Below are positions 45,494-56,669 of a stretch of DNA of 64,000 nt, piece by piece. Numbering within the stretch: the stretch's first letter is position 1; each line of letters opens with the position of its first letter. The position numbers were made by a program, and so were the translations under genes. The stretch is from Schistocephalus solidus (lineage: Eukaryota > Platyhelminthes > Cestoda > Diphyllobothriidea > Diphyllobothriidae), in contig WEDG01005313.1 of assembly GCA_017591395.1 (NCBI GenBank), positions 1 to 64,000 on the forward strand. The letters run 5' to 3'. The notes below the pieces were generated by a model that saw only the letters and a list, made by a program, of their open reading frames with translations, did no database searches and was not told where the DNA came from.

Positions 45494-45543
45494 CAGGCAA
45501 GGTTGTAACTGACGCTTGGAGGTTGGTAGAGGCAACTCACGAA
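45494..45543. repeat. Right 50-bp direct repeat flanking the LINE A insertion
   Basis: Partner of 44,301-44,350. On its right side the gypsy reading frame continues without a gap. Confidence 0.9.
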
Positions 45544-46010
45544 TGGCATCTACCTTGGAGGGCAGAGAATGCAAACCGTCGGAGTTTAGATGATAGCCAA
45601 GAAATTTGAGAGAAGACACACCAAAAAGGCACTTGGGGTAGTTGATAATGATGCCATGTTTGTCAATGTGGTCAAATAGCAAGGCAATATGATCCTTGCC
45701 ACCTAGAGGTCACCTATGTAGGCGTACACAAAAGGCAGGCCACGAGAGCCACGGTCAATTGACCTCCGAAAAGTCTCGGCAGCATTACGAAGGCCGAAAA
45801 TCATCCGGATGAATTTAAACAGGCCGAATGGCAGTTTGGGGGATGTCTTCAGGGGTGACAGGAATCTGACGGAAGGCACCTACCAGGTCAATCTTCGAGA
45901 AAACCGCTTTAACAAAAAGGGTTCCGGCAAAATACTGAATAAGAGGCAGTGGATACCGATCGGGAATAATGAGGTTATTGAGGGCACGGTAGTCATCCCA
46001 GGGTCGCCAG

Positions 46011-46412
46011 TCATCCGATGGGTGACGCCCAGGGGCTCTCAGGCGGTCGAATGACGCCCAGTTGTTCGAATTCTATTTTCGCAACCGGTAAGCGGGTGGG
46101 CGCCAATCGTCTAGGACGAGCGAAAGCAGGAGGATCCGAGGTACGGATGTGGTGCACAACATCGTGTTGAACATCACCGCTGCAAAACGGGTGATTGGTG
46201 ATGTTCGGATGATGAAGTAGAAGCTGCCGATAAGGACAGGCAATATCTGCATTCAGGACAGATAAATTGCAAGGGGTTGTAAAGGGAGTTAATCCTCGAA
46301 CAGATAGAACGGTAGTGCGATCAAGTAGGCGGGAACGCCAGCAGTCCACTAGCAGGCCGAACTCGGCTAGAAAGTCGGAGCCAAACATTGCATGAGGGAC
46401 ATCGGCAACCAC
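46011..46412 (-). pseudogene. Gypsy protease-to-RT junction
   Basis: A 133-residue open stretch. It begins in the protease (the SDFLAEFGLLVDC block follows the protease active-site region in this family), passes a Pro/Arg-rich linker, and ends at the RT N-terminus (EFEQLGVIRPPESPWASP). The protease catalytic Asp-Thr-Gly would lie upstream, where a tRNA-derived repeat at 46,530-46,700 has replaced it. No true start codon is present. Confidence 0.75.
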
Positions 46413-46529
46413 AAAAATCCACGAGAAAGACCAGCGAACGCTGCCGAACGTGGGAAGGGGGGAAGAGTTAGCGGCTTGGAGATGGAGACCATGGCTGGGA
46501 CAGCGACGGCCAGCTGGAGTGGACAGTTA

Positions 46530-46700
46530 ATATTTTCGATTGCAACCAACAGGACAACGAACAAGTTGCTTAGTGTCAAAGCGTTGGTTTCAACGCTCAA
46601 TTATCAAGAAGTTGGGTTTGAATGCCAGTCCGGCTGGCGGACAACGACTAACAAGCTAGAAGTGGCCATCACAGTCTCCCTTGCCCTTGTTGGTACTCCC
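46530..46700 (+). mobile_element. tRNA-derived repeat unit, degenerate
   Basis: The block CGATTGCAACCAACAGGACAACGA, an A-box-like segment, a B-box-like GGTTTGAATGCC, and a 3' end reading GTGGCCATCACAGTCTCCCTTGCCCTTG match the family order. The hammerhead core is largely gone. It truncates the gypsy protease at its 5' side. Confidence 0.65.
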
Positions 46701-46864
46701 GTAACATGAATTCTTAACGCCCTTTACCATGATATGCACATATAAGCTAATAATTCTGTAGCCTCGGCGGAGGCACCGTAAGAAACCAGCAGTCATTTTT
46801 TAAAATTTTATGCCCGGAATTATAGTGAGAACCTGGGTCGAGGAGGATCAAATTCTGAGAAATA

Positions 46865-47220
46865 CGCGCTTTTGTATGTGTGTGTCCTCTGAATGGGCCG
46901 CGTGGTATATGCGCTGGACCAACACGGTAGCCAAATAAGGGTATGGCGGGCGCGCGTGCTCAACTTGGGTGCGTGTGGGTGCCGGCTCATGCCGCATCGC
47001 CCACTGCCGTCATTGGTGGCTTTCCGTGTGAGATTATTCATCTGCGCCCGACCCCGCCTCCGGTCTTCTTGACTATGCCTTGACATCGGGCACTGGCGGG
47101 TAAGGGAAGAAAGAGTGCGGTAGATGCAGTGCAAGGCTACTATCACTTTAAACTAATTTGCGCACAAGTCACCGTCCCTGCACCAGCCTTCTGTGGAGCA
47201 TACGGTGGACATCGTCGGAT
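46865..47220 (+). repeat. Dispersed repeat 'R', plus-strand copy
   Basis: The longest copy of the family: GGGCC and GGACCAACAC blocks, then GGTCTTCTTGACTATGCC, TGGCGG, GGTAGATG, and an end reading TGTGGAGCA then GGTGGACATCGTCGGA. The second half is repeated in tandem at 62.8-63.2 kb; the whole corresponds to the minus-strand copy at 2.4 kb. Confidence 0.65.
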
Positions 47221-48371
47221 TACGACGGTCAAACTGACATGATATATTTATGCATGTACGTACGCATGTATGCATGCATGCATGCACCCTGGGAAGCGGC
47301 CTTGAAAGAAACCAAACTCTCTACGCGCCGCCTCCAATCATCCAGTTATGTCAAGTTTTTTTAAGTTTAAAAGAAGACGAAAAACCCTGAAATGGCACAC
47401 TGAGAACATTTAGATGGTATTATATTCTTGAAACGTTTTAACCTTAGTCGAGATCAAAGAGAAGCAAATTTACATTGCCATGCTTCCGAAAATCGGATGC
47501 AATGGAGGAACAGTGGCACTCTGAAGAGGTAGGGAGGCTGAGGATCATCAGGGTAGTCGTTTCGTTGTAGATATAGCGTTAGTTGGAAAGAGCATCAGGG
47601 AACAAGACAAGGGAATATGCATGATTAATTTAACCTGTTTGTCGTTCCTGCTCGCATTAAATAGCAGGCCAACACAAAACTTCAGGATTTCAAAAAAGGG
47701 GATGGGCATCTGCGATATCAAATTCGGAGAAGTAGCCAAAGAGCGTGCCTTCCGATTCCATGATGTGTGCCGATTTACGTGCCTACGGTGGGTGGTGTGG
47801 GACGGATTCGCGTTGACGAGGAGACGTGTGGTGATGGGGTGCGCAGTCTGTGACTGTGGGTGCTCAGTGTGGCGGCGGGTTATGTTTCTGGCACAGCACA
47901 GGTTCGCCAGCCTCTTATTCCCATGTCCTGTTTAGGGGGGTGGGAGCATATACCTCCTGCTTACTAAACTGCCAATTATGTAAGTCTCGTGACTTTCACA
48001 ACAACATCCTTTTTATGCAAAATTAACCCACGCTGCGCTCGTGCAGTAGTAAATAAACGACCGTTCTTATGCAGAGGGCATAGTTTGGTTTCTCAGTCAA
48101 GGTAAACTGTTCAATAGTCCATGTTTTATTTACGCATCACGTTCTCTTCCATCTAGGTCGATGTTTGATTGGAAAGTTTATCTCGACTTATTAATCTGCA
48201 ATGACTGCATGCAGTTGAATCAGACGTCAAAGAATTCTAAGGCGTCATTAAATTCTGCTTAATTTGTCTTACTTTGCCTTGTTTGAAATTCATCCCGGTA
48301 AAACAGTGCGCTAATTTTCAATTTATTTTTATTGTACTACCTGTGCGCTCCACTACCCCTTATCTGGCCTT

Positions 48372-48408
48372 GTCTCTGATGATGAATCTGTAATCTGAAA
48401 CGGCAGGC
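48372..48408 (+). repeat. Decayed relative of the 30.9-kb hammerhead-like repeat
   Basis: GTCT, CTGATGA (48,376-48,382), a shortened stem II segment with AATCTGTAATCT, GAAA (48,397-48,400) and AGGC (48,405-48,408). The order is as at 30.9 kb but stem II no longer pairs well. Downstream CTAACGTTCTCGTTCC also matches that family. Confidence 0.55.
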
Positions 48409-48534
48409 TGCTAACGTTCTCGTTCCACCGATACTGTCTCCTACTTCGCGGCTGCTGCCTTGCATGTCCGCCCAAATAAGACACAGGAACAGCCCGCGAT
48501 ACATGTGGCTGTGTGCCAAATTCCGAGATAATTA

Positions 48535-48690
48535 CGATTAGAGTAGGTTTAGGGTTAAGTTTAGGGTCAGGTTTAATTTTGGCATTACGGTCACGGTGGG
48601 GGGGGTTAGGTTAAGGATTAGGTAGAGCTAGAGGTAATATTAAGGTAAAAATTAGTTTTATGTTAGAATTAGTGTTAGCGTTAAATACAA
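48535..48690 (+). repeat. Degenerate telomere-like G-rich tract
   Basis: Words such as GGTTTAGGGTTAAG, GGGGTTAGGTTAAGG and GATTAGG repeat irregularly, related to TTAGGG. A similar tract sits at the outer ends of the 6.3-kb palindrome. Confidence 0.5.
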
Positions 48691-49826
48691 GAATATGTAT
48701 CCTTCATATTTTTAAGTGAGCGGGCTGGTTTCTATTCCCGAGTCCTGTTTAGGTAGCCATACAAGGCATCCCTACCCTGGCCTCTTCGTTCCTCTTGGCA
48801 ATCGGTATGTATACCTGAGTCCTATGCGCCGTGCGGCTTAGTTCGTCCATCGTAAGCATGATTTCGTTTACGATAGGCGCAACCTGCGTGCTGTCCACCC
48901 ACCACGCACGCAAGGCAAAGCCGCGACGGCTGGACGTACGTCTCGTCTGCAGGACAAGCGACCCCCGCCCTATAACTTGTCTGGATTTTTTTCCGGTGAC
49001 ATGATTCAAGAATAAAGGCTGGGCCAGGAATTAAAAGAATTGACGATCAGTTGAGATGCCAGACAGGTCGGCCGTCACCGGCACTGAGGGTCATAGCTGC
49101 AGCATTTAAACAGTCAGGTAGGGCGAACGATAAGCAACCTTGTCTATAGAAAACCCTGCCATACCTGGGGTGGATGTCTGATGAGCTTAGGAGGTACACT
49201 GACGAGTTTGCCAGAGGAAACGAAATGGACGCAACGCGACATGCATGCTACACGGCACAGAAGTCCCTTCTTCGCCAAAACTTCTTTAAGGCCCTACCTC
49301 AGTCGCCTGTTGGAAGGCTGCACATCAGTGGCAGTCTGGTTCTCGGTTCCTCACGGTTGTTCGAACTGACCAATCACCTTCAAGGCTGAGACAGGCGTTC
49401 TGTACAGAATAGAGATCGTCTCAACTGGCATTCTACCTCTTCTCTTCCTGTACGGGATCAGGCCTGAAGGTTATGGGGGCTAGACTATCTCTTGTGGCGT
49501 TAACAGCTCCGACAGTCATTCTTTCGTGACGTGCTGTATTGTGTGTGGTTCAGACCGGCCATTAATATCATTGGGTTGCACTAGCGTCTTTACACAGTCT
49601 TCTGCCGATAAAACTGAGGTTTTTAAGATGCATTTGTGTGCATGCATTCACTGACATTGCAAGTGCAGACCACTTACCCTGTAGGAGTTAAGGGCACGCC
49701 CTAAGAATGCACTGCCTCATGGCCACCTCGTCCGAGTTGCAACTTCTTACAAGCCCTTACCTGACACCTGATTGACTTGCATTGCATCCACTCAACCACG
49801 GTAACATCGGTGACACGGCAATTCGA

Positions 49827-49975
<149 letters not shown>

Positions 49976-50094
49976 CTGGCTATGTCCACCGTGTGCTCCA
50001 AAGAAGGGTGATGCAGGGCCGGTGACTTGTGCAGACATGCAGACATGCATTGCTGCTACCGCAATCTCTCCTCCACCCCCACCTGCGCCCGGTG

Positions 50095-50360
50095 TTATGA
50101 CAGAGTCAAGAAGACCGGAGGCAGGAGAGGACGCAGGTGGCAGGCTCGGCTGAAGCTGCCCCTGGGCGTAACACCACACTGGATCTCATCCCACGGAGTG
50201 GGATTGCCATAAAGGCCAGATTAAGAAGGAGCCATAGCAGCCTGACTCTTAGTCCGCCAGTCTGCCACTCCACACAAAAAACACATTGGGCTGACCATTT
50301 GGTCCGATCTATCCCGTCAGTTGGCAACCTTCCCACGTCACGGTTTTTAAGGCAGCACGA
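50095..50360 (+). repeat. Dispersed repeat 'Q', partial copy
   Basis: Its second half (AGAAGGAG, CAGCCTGACTCTTAG, then GTTGGCAACCTTCC) matches the same blocks at 50,600-50,730 in the next copy, about 390 bp on. The AGTCAAGAAGACCGGAGGC segment resembles, inverted, part of family R. Confidence 0.55.
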
Positions 50361-50384
50361 TAGTTTCAAGCGCGTCAGATTTTT

Positions 50385-50745
50385 TAGTGAGGAACATGTG
50401 CTGAGCTGTCGATCTCACTCTCTCCCCCACCCCCAAAATCAGACCACCTTACGAGCCGGTCAGTTGTCTGATGCGGAAATGGGCGCAGCTGCTGTTGACC
50501 TCATCTACGCGTACTACGTACACGACCTTGTACCCCAAACACACTCACCAGGATTTCACACAACAGGACGTTGAAAGGCTCACATTTCACATGTGTGAGA
50601 TAGCCAGAGGTCACGTTAAGAAGGAGACATCGCAGCCTGACGCTCAGCCCACCAGACAGCTATCCACACAACATTCATTGGACTGACTGCTAGGTCTGAG
50701 TTTAATTGTCGGTTGGCAACCTTCTGACCCATGGTGCCTATCGCC
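50385..50745 (+). repeat. Dispersed repeat 'Q', plus-strand copy
   Basis: Matches 15,590-15,900 inverted, from GCTGAGCTGTCGA to the GTTGGCAACCTTC end. Together with the partial copy before it, it forms a diverged tandem pair. Confidence 0.6.
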
Positions 50746-50914
50746 CTGCTCAGATCATGCAGCAGAAGAACCACATGGAGAAGGAGCCGAGGATCATAAT
50801 TGCCTCTCAGTCAGCTATGCAGAGTGAGAGCATGTTTTTGTGGCGTTGCGCGTGATCCTGTGAGGTGCAGAGGCTGATGATGAGAGATGTTGTGTTGTGT
50901 TATATCCAGCGGTG

Positions 50915-53575
50915 TTCTACCTCAGGTTGGCCTCGTAGCTTGCTGCAGGTCGCCGAGTTGATTTGCAGTTGCTTCAGAAATTTCTTCAAAGTGTCCTTGT
51001 AGCGTCGTTTTTGACCTCCCTGTCGGCGAGCACCCGTAGCGACATCGCCGTAGAAAATTCGTTTGGGTGGTCGCTCGTTATCCATTCTTCCCAGGTGGCC
51101 GCTCCACCGCAGTTGCACTTGCCTCAGCATGGCATGGGTGCTGAGGATTCCGGTCCGCTCTAGGACTTCCGTGTCCGGGATCCTGTCTTGCCATCTCAGC
51201 TTCAGTATTCTGCGGAGGCAGCTGAGATGAAAGTGATTCAGCTTCCTGGCTTGGTTCAAGTAGATGGTCCAGGTTTCCGCTCCGTAAAGGAGTGTCGTCA
51301 AGACGACGGCCTTGTACATCTTCAGTTAGGTGTTCAGGTGAATACCGTGGCGATTCCACACAGAGGCCTGCAGCCGGCCGAAGGCCTGACTGGCTTTGGA
51401 GATCCGTTGGGCAACCTCGTCATAAATTCTCGTGTTGTGTGACAGATTGCTTCCTAGATAAGCGAAGGTTTCCACGTTTTTGAGTTGAGCACCGTTGACA
51501 TTGATTCGGGGAGCATTGTATTCCGCGCTGGGTGGCGGCTGGTGCATGACAACCGTTTGGGCTGTACTGATTTTTAATTCAAAAGTGGCGCAGCCTGCGG
51601 CGATAAGGTCCATACTCCTTTGCATGTCCTCCGTCACGATTCTAAGGCGCAGTCGTTCGCGAAGGGCAAGTCATGGACTGTAGTCGGAGGCACAGGCGTT
51701 GAAGCCTGTATACGCCAACTGTTGAGAAGGTGTTCGTCAGTTCTATAGGCGATGCGGTTCCCAGGTTGTTCATCACGGTAGGCGTCCATCAGCATAGCCA
51801 AGAACATGAGACTGAACAGGGTGGGAGCCAATATGCAGCCCTGCGTCACTCCGTTGGTCACTGCGAAGGCTTCGGATACCGCCCCATTTTCAGTGACGCG
51901 CGCTGTCATCCCGTCATGAAGCTGACGCAACATGTGCGTGAACCGCTCAGGACAGCCGAATTTCTGCATGAATGTCCACAGTCCGTCGCGATTTACCGTT
52001 TCAAAGGCTTTCGTCAGATCCACGAAGGTAGTGTATAGGTGAGTTCGCATCTCCTGGCACTTCTCTTGTAGCTGGCGGGCGGCAAAGATCATGTTGGTTG
52101 TTCCGCAGTGTCGGTGGAAGCCACATTGGCTTTCCGGGAGCAGGCCCTGCTCTAGGTGACCGTTCGGACGATTGAGAAGGATACGGTCGAAGATCTTCCC
52201 GGTGATGTTCAGCAATGAGATGCCTCTGTGAATATCACAGAGTTGCCGGTTCCCCTTCCGTTTGTAGAGATGGACGATGGTCACGTCTTTGAAATCCTGA
52301 GGAACTTGTCCTTGTCACCACTTCTCCTGGAAGAGTGCTGTGAGTTCTGACATCAGACGGGGCCCACCTAGCTTGTAGACTTCCGGTGGGATTGCGTCGG
52401 ATCCCGGTGCTTTGCCGCTGGAAATCTGCTGCACGGCCCGGATGGTTTCTGGTAGGGAAGGCGGCAGATCCAGGTCATTGTTCGTGTCCACTTGAGGGAG
52501 CCGGTCAATGGCAGCATCGGAGATGGCTGATGAGCAATTAAGGACACTTTTGAAGTGCTCGGCCCAGTGCTTCAGAATTTGCAATTTCACTGTCAGCAGT
52601 GTTGTGCCGTCAGAGCTGGGCAGCGGTGCGGTTCCCTTAATGCAGGGGCCTTAGATAGCCTTGATTTCTCCGAAAATATTTTTCATTTCATTGCGGTCCA
52701 CATACCTTTGTATTTCCTCAGCCCCTCGGGGCATCCAGGCATCCTGCATCTCCCGCAGCCGTTGCTGTACAAGGCGGCGGCATCTGAAGAAGGCAGTTTT
52801 TGGTGGCATCAGTCCGAATGTCCATGTGGGCTTTGTGTAGTCCATTCTTCTCCGCGAGTAAGTTGCGGATGTCGGCGTCATTGTCGTCAAACCAGTCCTG
52901 GTGTTGACGGCGTGCGCGTCCGAGGACTTCGAGGGCGGTGGACTGGATGACATTTCGCAGTTGACACCATCGTGTTTCCGCGGTGCCGTTATTATCTGTA
53001 GCATGCAGGTTCTCCGGGTTTTCGGTTATTTGGTTGCTGAAATCAAAACAAAGAGCAGGCAAATTTAACAAAAGAGTATTTACATTACCTGGCGGCCGCT
53101 TACCTTGGGGCTTTCGTCGGGGTTGCAGTCGGAGCCTCATCTGGGAGATGACGAGGCGTTTATCTGTCCTGTTACACGTCCTGTCGATCTCGCCTCCGGA
53201 CGAGAACATAGTCCAGCAGATGCCAGCGCCGCGAACTAGGGTGCATCCACGTGGCCTTCTCCCGCTTTTAAATGCGGAAGGAGGTGTTGGTCAGCAGGAG
53301 ACGGTGTTCCGCACACGTGCGCAGAAGAAGGAGGCCGTTATCGTTACAGCTACCGAGACCGTGGGGACCCAGCACTCCCTGCCAGGCAGCGGGGTCCGTC
53401 CCAACGCGGGCATTGAAGTCACCAAGGGACAATTAATTTGTCCACCTTTGGCACAGTCGCCAGGAGGGCGTGTAGCTCGTCGTATAATTTGTTCTTCGCC
53501 GCATCAGAGCTCGTCATTGGGGGAGCGTAGGCGCTGATGATGGTGGCGAACTTGTCTCCTTGGAGAGGCAGGCAA
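50915..53575 (-). mobile_element. LINE A, second large copy (dead)
   Basis: Minus-strand order: endonuclease from its middle ([14 protein letters not shown] near 53,510-53,560), linker, and RT with NITGKIFDRILLNR, motif A FVDLTKAFETVN (Asp to Glu late in the motif), motif B GVTQGCILAPTLFSLM, and motif C PFANDCAL where FADD has lost an Asp. Thumb sequence ([14 protein letters not shown], absent from the 11-kb copy) is present at about 51,260. It ends near 50,915 after an internal 60-base deletion, before the zinc fingers. It is broken by at least five shifts or stops, and is truncated at both ends. Confidence 0.85.
51634..52284 (-). pseudogene. LINE A RT core, second copy
   Basis: The longest open stretch of this copy (216 residues), from the TIVHLYKRKGNRQLC block to just past motif C. 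The catalytic YADD-type motif reads FAND, so it could not polymerise. The first Met is internal to the RT. Confidence 0.85.
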
Positions 53576-53829
53576 TCAAACGGCAACCAGTACTCCCCTT
53601 TTTGTGCACTAACTATTCTCTGCATTTTAGATTCGATACGGGCTAGTACATTGATTATCTTGCAGCGTGGGATGTCGGCTTTTGAACGAGTTTCTTTCTG
53701 ACCACCGTAGAAATTCATATATATTATACAGGAAACATGCACAAACATATCCTTACTTGTACTCGTTTGATGGCCAATTAAACCTACTTCAAATTGTGTG
53801 TTTGATGAAAGGTTATCGTTCAGGTTTAA

Positions 53830-54000
53830 AATAGTTTTCAAATTGCCGGATAATTTTTAACCCTACCGGCTATTACACTTGCATTCAAGGTTTCAAGACT
53901 ACAGGCTGTACACTTGCTGTGTAATGAAAATCGCTCATTTCTCCACGCTACGAGAAAGAAGTCACAATTTCGTTATAAAGTTTTGCAATAGATGTACATC
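53830..54000 (+). repeat. Dispersed AT-rich repeat 'P', copy 1
   Basis: Matches 61,930-62,100: TTGCCGGATAATTTTTAACC, then ACACTTGCATTCAA, then a TGTAATGAAA-type stretch and AAGTCACAATT. Both lie in AT-rich DNA; no coding content. Confidence 0.6.
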
Positions 54001-54229
54001 CTTTTGTATACAATATAAGTAACTGATAAATTTACGGATACGATGTACTATGAAGGAACATTTGACGGCATCCTACCGTGCAGGCTAATCAATGTAACAG
54101 CCCTTCATAACTAATTAGTTCGGATCGAAAACAAATTTCGGAATTTCGGTCGATATTACATGAGTTAGGGTATCTACTCTTTCTTAAAAAATTATACTTA
54201 TTTTGGTCGTAAATATTTCCATCCAGTTG

Positions 54230-55260
54230 CATGCTCCTTAGCACCCCTGATGCCAACCGAAAACGTCGCCACTGTGGTTCACTCTGCTCTAAAAGAACTG
54301 AACAGGGGTTACCGAGTGTACTTGGCGGTTCTCTTGGATGCAATGTTTCTTGGCGTAGCGGTTACTTTGCCCTCCATTTCCAGCCGGACAGGTGGAAGTC
54401 TACTGTTCTTCCTAATAATTGCGGAGTCCTTCGTGGCTCCATCTTATCCCCTCATCTCTTCTCGTTCCACACTGATGAGCTGTTATCACACAATGGCTAC
54501 CGATATGCTAATTATTCTGATTATATGGTTATTGACTAACCTATTCGAAGTGAGCCACAACTCCAGTTGCCACTGATCAGAAATCAACCCAGTGTGTTTT
54601 TCGACTGGGACATTCTACCACTCCTGAATCCTTGGAAATTCTTCCCAATTAAGTAGTAGGTACCTCGGTATTTCTCTCTCCACAACTCTCTCATCCTCCC
54701 TTCCTATTGAAACCCTTTCATTACAATTCTTAAACCTCGTTATTACCTTCACTGCTTACGTTCCTATCACGCAGTTCAACCCATAATTTTGAGATTTAAA
54801 GATTTTTGCATTAGCTTCATAATCATATATTTTTCTCAGGTTATGTTGTATGCTTTGCTTCCGAAAGATACGCTCATTTTAAAACGGTGGAGTTTTTTTC
54901 GTTTCTTTTGGTGATATTTTAAAACAACGATATTTGAAAACCGTTAAACAAATTCTGTAGGATGCTGTCTAAGCCCTTCACTAAACGTCGCAGATTTTTT
55001 GTTACCTTCGTCGTTTATGTTCCTATCCCACACCTATATCCCTAATACGGAGATTTATAGAAGCCTTCATTCACTCTCCTACTCTCTATTGTTCTCCTGT
55101 TATTTTTCAACATTTACTTAAAAAGGGGTTGGCTCATTTGAAAGCTACCGGGGTTTCTCATGTTGTTTTAGCTGATATGATAAAATAACGAAAGTTCACA
55201 GTCGTCAAGCAATGCGTCCCGCTCCACCTTGATTGGGAAGTCGCTGCGCCCGTGGCTGTC
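54230..55260 (+). mobile_element. LINE B, decayed copy with an internal repeat
   Basis: Frame fragments give NNCGVLRGSILSPHLFSFHTD, with motif C decayed to YSDYMV from YADDMV. Downstream the 3' part occurs twice: a block with TTCCTATCAC...TTTTGAGATTTA at 54,755-54,800 and again at 55,015-55,060, and the KRxFTTVKQF-type segment at 54,905-54,960 and again at 55,170-55,215. So either two insertions lie end to end or there was an internal duplication. Confidence 0.7.
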
Positions 55261-56160
55261 GTTCATTTTTATGCAAAGGATTTTCTTTTTTTTTTCTCTC
55301 TCTCTCTCTCGTCATCTATTGATTTCTATTCTGGGGACTGAAATGGACAAAGTTTTTGGGGAAACTTTTGGCATTTCACTCTTAAAATGAACCGTATCTC
55401 TCTCACTGCCCATTGAATGTCGTTGTGATTCAGGTGATTGCTTCCTAACTCCCTGAAAATGTTTTTTTATATCGAGCCCATGTGCCAGCGTCAGGAAAGT
55501 GTTTGAACGCGCGTGAGAGGGAGATTGCTGCAAGAGTGACGTCAGCAAATAAGGTATTTAGGTTACTATTAGCTATATTTGAGTAACATTTCTTTAAGTT
55601 TGTTATTTTCGTTCGAGGGCTTGCACTCTCCCATATTTCCAATGCTGAGGTCCCCGAGGTCTTCGCTGCTTAATTATTTGCACCGTGAGCGTTCGCATCA
55701 GCCACACCTGGCGGCCATAGCCCATGCGGTCTATGAACGTTCTCCCGTGGTTTTAACCGCAACGGACCGAGGATGATCCGGGCGGATAATTCTGCCTATG
55801 AAATCACTCGACGGACTCGGCAATCAGCAAGGGAGTGTCTGGCTGCATCTTCCGCACTTCGGTGATGATTCAGATGCCCTCCGCAATGCCCACCGTTGGA
55901 CCCCCCAACGGTGATAGTTTTTTTTCTCCTACATATCCCGGGAGTTTTTCACTGTCTGCTCTTTTTCAACTAGGTTCCACCCAGTTGGCCCATATCAATT
56001 GGCCTCGTCAACACTCCGAGATAGTATTTTTTGATACCACAACTCACTTATACAAATAGGGAATTCAAAGGTAACTCACCTACATCTCCCTCAAATATAT
56101 TGATACTGAAACCTTATACACGGCTTGGCTGCCTCGAGGGCATTTCAGTATTCCAGATTG
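55261..56160. other. Intergenic DNA, nothing recognised
   Basis: A T/CT tract at 55,288-55,310 and short frames only. Confidence 0.5.
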
Positions 56161-56184
56161 TGCAACGAAATAAAGGACTTTTGT

Positions 56185-56665
56185 TGATGAGCGCTCACCG
56201 ATCGTTCAGGGAACTCACTCGTCGCGGTCGCGTGTTCGAACCTCAGGAGAGGCACAAACTGGGGTTTGGCATGACTGGCTGATGACGGCTAATGAGCCAG
56301 AAATTACCATTCCAGTCACTTTTTCCTTTGTGAGCATTGTTAATCTGCCTATTCTACTACTAGCCGCTGTGCGGCTGCTGGTTGGGCGCGAGAATTAGTT
56401 CCAAGGCAGAGCGGGACGAGTGAGTTCCATTAGCGATCGGTTAGCGTTCCTCAGCGAATGTCCATATTCCCTATCTAAACAGACAAGACAACGATCCCGT
56501 GGCTGAATGGTGAGAGCGTTAAATGTCTGATCAACAAGTCGCGGGGTTAAAGCCTCGGGTGGGGTACAACTTGGGGTTGGGTGTGGGTGGCTGATGACGG
56601 CTAATGAGCCAGAAATGACCATTTTAGCCTCCATTTTCTTTGTTGGCATTGCTAATAAAAGGCCT
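56185..56665 (+). mobile_element. Two tRNA-derived repeat units, first one chimeric
   Basis: The first unit begins with spacer sequence in the wrong orientation (GCTCACCGATCG then AACTCACTCGTCG, minus-sense) joined at once to the 3' half of a tRNA-like head (GTGTTCGAACCTC), then a good hammerhead domain: GACTGG, CTGATGA (56,279-56,285), GGCT-AATG-AGCC, GAAA (56,300-56,303), TTACCATT, CCAGTC. Here stem I is fully Watson-Crick, but stem III has lost self-complementarity. The second unit has a full head and a second CTGATGA ... GAAA domain near 56,588-56,615. Confidence 0.8.
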
Positions 56666-56669
56666 GTGT

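Larger units (their letters stand above)
44262..46530 (-). mobile_element. Ty3/gypsy LTR-retrotransposon pol fragment, interrupted
   Basis: Minus-strand order: retropepsin end with VADVPHAMFGSDFLAEFGLL at about 46,350-46,410, linker, RT start with LGVIRPPESPWASPIG near 46,015-46,060, DLVGAFRQIPV-type block near 45,870-45,905, RT active site AYIGDL at 45,705-45,727, and then LKFLGYHLNSDGLHSLP to RELPLPTSKRQL near 45,500-45,620. There the LINE A piece intervenes; gypsy resumes with RELPLPTSKRQL and FYRRFLPTG at 44,262-44,340. The RT active site lacks one Asp (IGD for IDD) and is followed by a stop, so the copy is dead. No LTR, gag, RNase H or integrase is seen here. Confidence 0.8.
47221..49820. 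other. Mostly unannotatable DNA
   Basis: No gene recognised; frames reach only 104 residues. Contains a GCAT tract near 47,255-47,285, a decayed hammerhead-like repeat at 48,372-48,408, and a G/T-rich telomere-like tract at 48,535-48,690. Confidence 0.5.
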
